Positions 1 through 4,299 of a DNA stretch of 7,754 nt are shown one piece after another. Numbering within the stretch: the first letter of the stretch is position 1; every line of letters begins with the position of its first letter. The DNA comes from Candidatus Heimdallarchaeota archaeon. GTDB taxonomy: Archaea; Asgardarchaeota; Heimdallarchaeia; Heimdallarchaeales; Kariarchaeaceae. The stretch spans positions 1-7,754 of the forward strand of contig JAAFKL010000002.1 of NCBI GenBank assembly GCA_021399405.1, in the 5' to 3' direction. The position numbers and the translations under genes were made by a program. A model generated the notes under the pieces. That model was not told the DNA's origin. It made no database searches and saw only the letters and a list, made by a program, of their open reading frames with translations.

Positions 1-30
1 AGACAAAGTATTGACTATCTTTAGGGCCAT
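1..30 (-). CDS. Possible 5' end of a minus-strand gene leaving the window
   Basis: Ten codons reading MALKIVNTLS are open from an ATG at position 30 to the window edge. Upstream on the same strand is a purine-rich GAGAGGGTG at 43-51, a possible but distant ribosome binding site (12-base spacing). A good archaeal TATA box, TTTATATAGT, lies at 83-92 and would place the transcript start near 60. The promoter geometry is what makes this worth listing; ten codons cannot show coding or function. Chance is a real alternative. Confidence 0.27.
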   Translation of the reverse strand, partial: MALKIVNTLS

Positions 31-82
31 ATCCAACTGACCCACCCTCTCACATTGAAGGGCTCTCTTTAAATCCACATAT

Positions 83-92
83 ACTATATAAA
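83..92 (-). promoter_or_regulatory. TATA box, minus strand, for the possible gene at the window start
   Basis: The minus strand reads TTTATATAGT, close to the archaeal TATA consensus. Transcription would begin about 26 bases downstream, near 60, leaving a leader of about 30 bases before the ATG at 30. Confidence 0.35.
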
Positions 93-131
93 TTTTAAGA
101 ATAAATACTTTCCTACTATTTTCGAGTCGAT

Positions 132-163
132 TATTGCAATATTAGGTTCAAACGAATCCTAAT
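132..163. repeat. Adjacent palindrome and hairpin in non-coding DNA
   Basis: A perfect 10-base palindrome, TATTGCAATA (132-141), abuts an inverted repeat in which ATTAGGTTC (141-149) pairs with GAA plus CCTAAT (154-156, 158-163) around the loop AAAC, with one bulged T at 157. Neither strand has a clear T-run next to it, so a protein-binding site or RNA structure fits better than a terminator. The rest of 31-265 shows nothing else beyond the hairpin at 230-244 and the TATA box at 83-92. Confidence 0.35.
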
Positions 164-229
164 AAGCCCAAGGGATTAAGTTCATGAATACAAATTAGAT
201 AAAATCATCTGGTGTCATTCTAAAATTAA

Positions 230-244
230 CGATCTTGTAGATCG
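230..244 (-). terminator. Possible terminator hairpin after the peptide genes
   Basis: CGATC and GATCG pair around a five-base loop. On the minus strand, in the direction the peptide genes are read, the hairpin is followed by the T-rich stretch TTAATTTTAG. It lies 22 bases beyond the stop of the second peptide. The stem is short and the U-tract weak, so this is tentative. Confidence 0.27.
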
Positions 245-265
245 CGTCCAATTACATTTTTTAGT

Positions 266-382
266 TTATTCGGGCCAGATGTTATCTGTTGTACCACCCT
301 CACCAGGTATAGCGAGAGAGAATAGTATCACCAGAAACGGAAGCAACTGAAAAACTAATGCTTTAAATTTTAACCTTAACAT
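266..382 (-). CDS. Small secreted or membrane peptide, 38 residues (copy B)
   Basis: The product has a basic start (MLRLKFK), a hydrophobic core at about residues 8-24, and the polar tail PGEGGTTDNIWPE at 26-38. The core ends in S22-L23-A24, a plausible signal peptidase I site that would release a 14-residue peptide starting at I25. The start is supported by AGGTGAT at 388-394, an excellent match to the archaeal anti-Shine-Dalgarno, five bases before the ATG. The strongest evidence that it is real is its paralogue at 394-510. The two differ at 16 codons, 10 differences are silent, and the last 13 codons differ only silently. It lies 11 bases after copy A and is probably co-transcribed. No family is recognised. 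A secreted signal, a bacteriocin-like peptide or a small hydrophobic toxin are all possible. Confidence 0.8.
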   Translation of the reverse strand: MLRLKFKALVFQLLPFLVILFSLAIPGEGGTTDNIWPE

Positions 383-393
383 AATATATCACC

Positions 394-510
394 TTATTCG
401 GGCCAGATATTATCTGTTGTGCCACCCTCACCAGGAGCAGCTATTGATAGTAATACCATTAAAAATGGGAGCAATTGAAAAACCAGGGTTTTAAATTTTA
501 ATCTTAACAT
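394..510 (-). CDS. Small secreted or membrane peptide, 38 residues (copy A)
   Basis: Same plan as its neighbour at 266-382: basic start MLRLKFK, hydrophobic core at about residues 8-24, then an identical tail PGEGGTTDNIWPE at 26-38. Cleavage after S22-I23-A24 would release a 14-residue acidic peptide starting at A25. Residue changes between copies (T8/A, M18/V, V19/I, L21/F, I23/L, A25/I) are all tolerable in a hydrophobic leader. The ribosome binding site is AAGTGAT at 516-522, a weaker version of the copy B site at the same five-base spacing. This is the first gene of the pair, with a TATA box at 547-556. If uncleaved it would be a single-pass membrane peptide with a short polar tail. No homologue is recognised. 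Confidence 0.8.
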   Translation of the reverse strand: MLRLKFKTLVFQLLPFLMVLLSIAAPGEGGTTDNIWPE

Positions 511-546
511 AACAAATCACTTTATTAAACAATGAGTTTTCTAATT

Positions 547-556
547 GTTTATAAGT
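547..556 (-). promoter_or_regulatory. TATA box for the tandem peptide genes
   Basis: The minus strand reads ACTTATAAAC, preceded by a purine-rich GAAAG that could serve as a BRE. Its centre is about 41 bases from the copy A start, so transcription would begin near 525 with a leader of about 15 bases that just includes the ribosome binding site. Confidence 0.45.
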
Positions 557-579
557 CTTTCTAATACATTAAGCTATTA

Positions 580-599
580 TTTTGAAATTATTTTCAAAA
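580..599. repeat. Inverted repeat upstream of the peptide promoter
   Basis: TTTTGAAA (580-587) and TTTCAAAA (592-599) form a perfect eight-base inverted repeat with a four-base centre. It sits about 25 bases upstream of the peptide TATA box, where an archaeal activator would bind. AT-richness raises the chance of coincidence. The rest of 511-877 shows only the TATA box at 547-556, a short CGTCAACGTCAAACGTC tract at 755-771, and the terminator at 820-833; I see no convincing gene there. Confidence 0.3.
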
Positions 600-819
600 A
601 ATTGTGCTTCACATATATAAATGTTATAACAGACAATTCCTCCTATATTTATAAACTCTCCTAGATATATGGTGTATAAACCCCACAGTATCCAATTTTA
701 ATTAATCACACCTGTTTTGATTTAAATAATAAGTATATGAATAATATTATACTTCGTCAACGTCAAACGTCTATAGTAAGAGTTTCTTGTGAGTACATAA
801 ATTCTTATGATATACTGTA

Positions 820-833
820 TTAAAAAATAAAAT
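820..833 (-). terminator. U-tract terminator after the 878-1750 gene
   Basis: On the minus strand this reads as a T-rich run (TTTTATTTTTTAA), about 45 bases past the stop of the gene read toward it. Archaeal RNA polymerase commonly terminates at such oligo-U tracts without a hairpin. It would separate this gene's transcript from the peptide genes further downstream. Confidence 0.4.
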
Positions 834-877
834 TTTTTTCTCAAAGAATCCATTGGATCAAATGAGGCAAGGTGTCT

Positions 878-1750
878 TTACCTAACTATACAATCTTTAT
901 TGCCAATCTTCTCAATCTTTCCCTTTCTGAATAATTTGTGGAACATCGTGTGATATCTCTTCTCTCTATTATCCCATTTACTCACAAGACCCCGCTTGAT
1001 GTCCAGTTCTGTGAACAGATTCACCAGATCAGCAATATCCAGACTACAACAACTAAAAAGGGCAATGAAGGCAATTTTAATCTCCCGGTTATCACCGCTA
1101 ACGAGATTAGTATACTTATGAGGGATATCATCCAGCATACTTGATGAATTGTAGGCCAGTCTTGATATAAGGTCATATTCAAGCATTTCTGTCATTATTT
1201 CCCTGGACTTATTGACTAGAAAATGATGATTATTTTTGGGTAATAACGAAAGATCCTTCAGGTTCTTTTGGATGCTGGACCACTCCTCCTTTCCGATATT
1301 AAATTCACGTCTCAAGTAAGTCCTAGTAATCGGGATGCTATATTTTTTGGCCATTCTTTCCAGATACGCCGCAAAAAAGACCTCAATCCGCCTTAGGGGT
1401 AGATTGCCACCAACGGTCCTTCTAATGAATTGTTCCACATCCCGCATTATTTCAAAATTCTCATCTGATGAGAGACCCGCCATATATTCACTAACCACGG
1501 CCCATGCATTCCTAATAATGACTGGATCCTTCTCAAAATGCCTGAAGAAATATCCGAGATCACTTTGCATATTCATGGCATTCCTCAATGAGAAATACAA
1601 CTCGTGTTGTTTTGCTTTGACAGTACCCAAAATATTCTCAATACCATTGATTATAGTGGTCGTAGCTCTTATTATTATCAAGTATTCGAGAAGGCTGGAA
1701 TAATTCCAAAGAATTAAGAATGGGAATGCGAATAATTGATAATATCTCAT
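878..1750 (-). CDS. Unrecognised helical protein, 290 residues; faint two-cyclin-fold resemblance
   Basis: I do not recognise the family. The protein looks almost wholly helical. Residues 77-168 loosely follow a cyclin-repeat pattern as in archaeal TFB: the helix FFAAYLERMAKKYSIP, then ITRTYLRREFNI, then a helix ending at KNL. A second unit at about 184-275 may repeat it (SGDNREIKIAFIALFSC, then LVNLFTELDI). No N-terminal zinc ribbon is present, so it is not an ordinary TFB. The first 28 residues are hydrophobic, and the ATG at 1750 has no Shine-Dalgarno. An in-frame ATG at 1576 (M59) has GAGG six bases upstream and would give a soluble 232-residue protein keeping both helical units, so the true start is uncertain. 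It lies 46 bases after the membrane-protein gene at 1797-2219 on the same strand, and the peptide genes lie downstream. A regulator is possible but unproven. Confidence 0.75.
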   Translation of the reverse strand: MRYYQLFAFPFLILWNYSSLLEYLIIIRATTTIINGIENILGTVKAKQHELYFSLRNAMNMQSDLGYFFRHFEKDPVIIRNAWAVVSEYMAGLSSDENFEIMRDVEQFIRRTVGGNLPLRRIEVFFAAYLERMAKKYSIPITRTYLRREFNIGKEEWSSIQKNLKDLSLLPKNNHHFLVNKSREIMTEMLEYDLISRLAYNSSSMLDDIPHKYTNLVSGDNREIKIAFIALFSCCSLDIADLVNLFTELDIKRGLVSKWDNREKRYHTMFHKLFRKGKIEKIGNKDCIVR

Positions 1751-1796
1751 TGAATATTGGTTTATGTGTGACTTTTTTGAGAAAAGAGAATGTCAG

Positions 1797-2219
1797 TTAA
1801 TCATCATTAAATGAATTAAGTTGTGATCCCCTCCACCCCCCAATAATTATCAGGAGTAAACCAAGGAGATATAAATAAAAACCTATCTTAAAAGCATAAT
1901 CTATGCTCCAGTAAGTATAAGGTGGAGGATATCTTCCCCGTATGGAGATTAATGGTGGTATTGAAAGGATCACAGCTCCAATTACAATCTTCATGTTTGT
2001 TTTAGAACCCTTGGTTATCTGGATTGCTGTATACCCCACTAAGATGAGAGTACCTGTAACCATTATAATTTCAAGACTTTCTAATATGTCGGACAAGGAT
2101 TCCAATCCTGATATCTCTGAGGATCGAATCGGCAGAAAAAAGGTCAATAAGAGGCTAAATAGTGATGAGTATATTAAATAAGTTGGGTTTTTTAGAAACT
2201 CAATATAAATTCTGTCCAC
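1797..2219 (-). CDS. Four-helix membrane protein, 140 residues, GTG start
   Basis: A small integral membrane protein with no recognised family. Hydrophobic segments lie at about residues 14-30, 50-69, 76-93 and 108-128, joined by short loops; the last loop contains RGRYPPPYTYW. The C-terminus is short and acidic (NSFNDD). The start must be the GTG at 2219, because an in-frame TAA lies two codons upstream and the next methionine (M54) is inside the second helix. No Shine-Dalgarno is visible. The TATA-like GTTTATTAAT at 2240-2249 would start transcription almost exactly at the GTG, consistent with a leaderless mRNA. The gene diverges from the membrane-protein gene at 2434 and may be co-transcribed with 878-1750. 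Function unknown. Confidence 0.75.
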   Translation of the reverse strand: MDRIYIEFLKNPTYLIYSSLFSLLLTFFLPIRSSEISGLESLSDILESLEIIMVTGTLILVGYTAIQITKGSKTNMKIVIGAVILSIPPLISIRGRYPPPYTYWSIDYAFKIGFYLYLLGLLLIIIGGWRGSQLNSFNDD

Positions 2220-2239
2220 ACTTTAACTAGGTGGACCAA

Positions 2240-2249
2240 ATTAATAAAC
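2240..2249 (-). promoter_or_regulatory. TATA box for the 1797-2219 membrane protein
   Basis: The minus strand reads GTTTATTAAT. Its centre is about 26 bases from the GTG start, the normal archaeal TATA-to-start-site distance, so the transcript would begin at or next to the start codon. This matches the missing ribosome binding site. Confidence 0.45.
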
Positions 2250-2388
2250 ATAACTTAGTATAGACAGACGGACTACAATCTTAATGATCTGGTTCTTTAT
2301 TGAGAAAATTAGTCGAGAAGTTAAAGGTATTAATTGTAAGCTTGATCGGGATTCTTCACACATCTGATAGTTATCTATCACGTATTTA

Positions 2389-2400
2389 TCTTTAAATACT
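2389..2400 (+). promoter_or_regulatory. TATA box for the 2434 membrane protein
   Basis: TCTTTAAATACT sits 45 bases before the ATG. The predicted transcript start near 2421 leaves a very short leader holding the ribosome binding site GAGG (2423-2426). The identical 12-mer occurs 46 bases before the gene at 3130. Confidence 0.6.
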
Positions 2401-2433
2401 AAAAAGGATCAGAATGATATAAGAGGATTACAA

Positions 2434-2916
2434 ATGGAGATCGCAGGTTTAGAGTTAGAATCAAAAGATCAAGTAGAGACAGACCCATTGATCAAAATAT
2501 TCAAATTAATTGATGTAAAAAAGAAGACTTTGGAATATATTCAACTTGCATGTGGGCTTATAGTAGCCACATATGTCCTTGCCTGGCTCTTTCTTCATTA
2601 TTTTGATGCCTATAATACGGATATATTGGTGGGGATTGAATCTTTACCGTTAATTATCTCTGCTATAGTCTATACTGTTGCAAATATCTATCTAAAAAAA
2701 CACCGAAAATTGCCAACATCACATTGGAGATGGGATATTTTCGTTTTTATTTTGGTCGGAATTAATTTCTATGGGTTTGCCTATTCACCACACATACTTC
2801 AGATACCACAAAAGTATGTTTGGGCTGGACCCACAGGTACTTTCATTGTGGGCATTATATTCTTTCTAGATATGAGAAGAAGTTCGAGGAAATTTATAAT
2901 AGGATTAAAGAAATAA
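2434..2916 (+). CDS. Four-helix membrane protein, 160 residues, probably truncated by frameshift
   Basis: An acidic N-terminal stretch of about 30 residues precedes four hydrophobic helices at about residues 36-55, 65-85, 100-120 and 131-146; the third loop has the basic KKHRK. No family is recognised. The start is well supported by GAGG seven bases upstream and a TATA box at 2389-2400. The present end (residues after FFLDM) is a short basic tail. In the -1 frame the sequence instead continues as an amphipathic, charged helix (SRYEKKFEEIYNRIKEI) and stays open to a stop at 3147-3149. This suggests the natural protein was about 90 residues longer, with a cytoplasmic C-terminal domain, and that one base is missing, for example from the TTT at 2863-2865. 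Whether this is a true mutation, a sequencing error or programmed frameshifting cannot be told here. Confidence 0.75.
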   Translation: MEIAGLELESKDQVETDPLIKIFKLIDVKKKTLEYIQLACGLIVATYVLAWLFLHYFDAYNTDILVGIESLPLIISAIVYTVANIYLKKHRKLPTSHWRWDIFVFILVGINFYGFAYSPHILQIPQKYVWAGPTGTFIVGIIFFLDMRRSSRKFIIGLKK

Positions 2917-3149
2917 ATCCCATAATTAAAAAAATTGATATTGATAATCTATATCTATTCCAATTGATCGACAAATACTGCAACCTCATGATCCGACCTC
3001 AACCTTTTATGCATTCAGCTGAGATTGATTCTAAATCCCTATCCCCAGAATTTTTTGTGCAGAGCCAATACCAATTTTTCTTTTCTTTAAATACTAAACT
3101 CGTATATTCAGATACAGGAGAGTATCAAAGTGGGAGAAACGCTGACTGA
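2866..3149 (+). pseudogene. Out-of-frame C-terminal extension of the 2434 membrane protein
   Basis: After the fourth transmembrane helix, the -1 frame has no stop for more than 90 codons. It encodes a charged helix (YEKKFEEIYNRIKEI), then NPIIKKIDIDNLYLFQLID, then a less regular tail ending at the TGA at 3147-3149. In DNA this AT-rich, an open stretch of that length with natural-looking protein is unlikely by chance. No start codon with a ribosome binding site exists for it, so it is best read as the detached end of the upstream gene. It overlaps the next gene's start by 20 bases and contains that gene's TATA box, which argues mildly against the last part being conserved coding sequence. Confidence 0.45.
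3084..3095 (+). promoter_or_regulatory. TATA box for the repeat-protein / zinc-finger operon
   Basis: TCTTTAAATACT lies 46 bases before the GTG start, identical in sequence and nearly in position to the box before 2434. The predicted start near 3116 coincides with the GGAGAG ribosome binding site (3117-3122), so the leader is minimal. Confidence 0.6.
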
Positions 3150-4299
3150 CACTAAAAGAAGGAATGCCCCTATGGACTGGAACGGGATCGAGGGATTGGA
3201 GAGGGCAAGAGAGCTTATAATAAAATATTACTCATCTCCCAGTGACACAAGAGAGAAAATGGAGAAGACCAGAATATCAATCCGAAGAGCGGTGAACGTA
3301 GGCAAATTTAAGAAATTCGGTATCAACTTCTATCATGATTTGTTAAAATTTTCAAATATCAGGGCACAAACCAGGGCACCAAACTATTGGCATAGTTACC
3401 AATCATACCAGGAGACAATGGTGATTATTAAGGAATTGTATAAGAAATATAAGAAGACACCTACTATTGAGGAAGTCAGGAAAAAGATAAATAATTTTCA
3501 GACAGCGATCTCCAAGGGGCAATGGAAAAAATTTGGTGTTACTTCCTACAATGATCTTCTTGATGTTTTGAATATTCCTGTTAACGTGGAGAGATATAAT
3601 GAATTACAGAGTAGGGATGGATTGGACCACTATATAACTATTCTGAAAGATAAATATTCTGAATTAGGCAGGGTTCCTTTGAGTAATGAATTTGAGGATC
3701 CCAAGTTAACCTATCTCATTCATTCCAAGAAATGGAGCGAATTCGGGGTAAATAACTACTTTGATTTGGTCACCTCAGCGGGTCTTGAATTTTATAATAT
3801 CAACTGGGGAGATCTGGAGGATAATGGCATCGAAATCGCTGTTGGGATGGCTTTGAAAGTACACCAGGAAAAGGGTCACATCCCACTATCAAGTGAGATC
3901 GATAAGGTCCTCTACCCCATTCACAAGGGATTATTTGAGAGGTTTGGGATCAAAGACTATTTTGACTTCCTTGTATACTGTGGTTTTAATCCTTCTACTT
4001 CACGGAGGCGAACCAAAGGATTGGCTATTAAACCAAAGAATTACTGGAAAGGGAGAAATGGATATAATCGTGCCTTTGCTGAGTTGAAGTCTCACATCCA
4101 GAATAATAACGAATTACCCTCAAAGAATACACATGGGAATATTTATCTCCTGATCACGAAGAAGAAATACGAAAAATTTGGGGTGATAAAATGGAAACCA
4201 CTCCTAATAGATATTATAAACGAATTGAAAAAGGAGGGTTTCACATTTGATGGGAAAATATTGAGACAGATTGAGTATCGTTTGGGGATAGAGATATGA
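3130..4299 (+). CDS. Array of five homing-endonuclease-associated-type repeats, 389 residues
   Basis: The protein is five copies of a roughly 55-65-residue module at about residues 16-77, 86-149, 158-219, 225-286 and 305-362. Each begins with a helix, usually after a W (W17, W87, W226, W306), then a P-[TLS] turn (PTIEE, PLSNE, PLSSE, PSKNT) and a signature ending FG-[IV]-x-x-[YW]-x-x-[LF]: KKFGINFYHDLL, KKFGVTSYNDLL, SEFGVNNYFDLV, ERFGIKDYFDFL, EKFGVIKWKPLL. This matches the pattern of the homing endonuclease associated repeat (HNH_repeat), thought to bind DNA. No HNH or other nuclease motif is present. The GTG at 3130 is preferred because GGAG nine bases upstream and the TATA spacing copy the 2434 gene; ATG 3172 (M15), with AAGGA upstream, is the alternative. 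Its TGA overlaps the next ATG (ATGA), indicating translational coupling. Likely role by inference: a sequence-specific DNA-binding partner of the next protein. Confidence 0.85.
   Translation: MGETLTDTKRRNAPMDWNGIEGLERARELIIKYYSSPSDTREKMEKTRISIRRAVNVGKFKKFGINFYHDLLKFSNIRAQTRAPNYWHSYQSYQETMVIIKELYKKYKKTPTIEEVRKKINNFQTAISKGQWKKFGVTSYNDLLDVLNIPVNVERYNELQSRDGLDHYITILKDKYSELGRVPLSNEFEDPKLTYLIHSKKWSEFGVNNYFDLVTSAGLEFYNINWGDLEDNGIEIAVGMALKVHQEKGHIPLSSEIDKVLYPIHKGLFERFGIKDYFDFLVYCGFNPSTSRRRTKGLAIKPKNYWKGRNGYNRAFAELKSHIQNNNELPSKNTHGNIYLLITKKKYEKFGVIKWKPLLIDIINELKKEGFTFDGKILRQIEYRLGIEI

Larger units (their letters stand above)
266..522 (-). repeat. Tandem duplication of a 128-base peptide-gene unit
   Basis: The start and stop codons of the two peptide genes are each exactly 128 bases apart, and similarity includes the ribosome binding site before each start (388-394 and 516-522). 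By hand count the 117-base coding units differ at 23 positions, about 80 percent identity. Divergence concentrated at silent positions and in the leader indicates an old duplication kept under selection. Confidence 0.8.

Noticed and set aside
22..54. Possible third, degenerate copy of the peptide unit (minus strand, ending SWIWP and a stop)
   Set aside because: Only IWP before the stop and a few bases (gggcca, caccctc) agree; the frame is closed by a TAA shortly upstream and there is no leader sequence.
141..163. tRNA T-arm-like sequence (GGTTCAAACGAATCC)
   Set aside because: No acceptor, D or anticodon arms can be found around it; better explained as a simple hairpin.
634..646. AGGAGGAATT on the minus strand, a strong Shine-Dalgarno look-alike
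   Set aside because: It overlaps a TATA-like TTTATAAATA and only a TTG two bases away could start a 19-codon frame; spacing and context are wrong for translation.
737..823. 28-codon plus-strand frame beginning MNNIILRQRQ
   Set aside because: No ribosome binding site, no repeat or paralogue, and it ends in the AT-rich terminator region; chance open frames of this size are common here.
938..1703. Plus-strand open frames at 938-1144 and 1335-1703
   Set aside because: They lie opposite the 878-1750 gene, have no ribosome binding sites and encode low-quality sequence; shadows of the real gene.
2890..2916. Programmed -1 frameshift site near AAAGAAA before the 2434 gene stop
   Set aside because: The run does not fit the X-XXY-YYZ rule, and the downstream frame looks natural from much earlier (about 2866), so a lost base is a simpler explanation.
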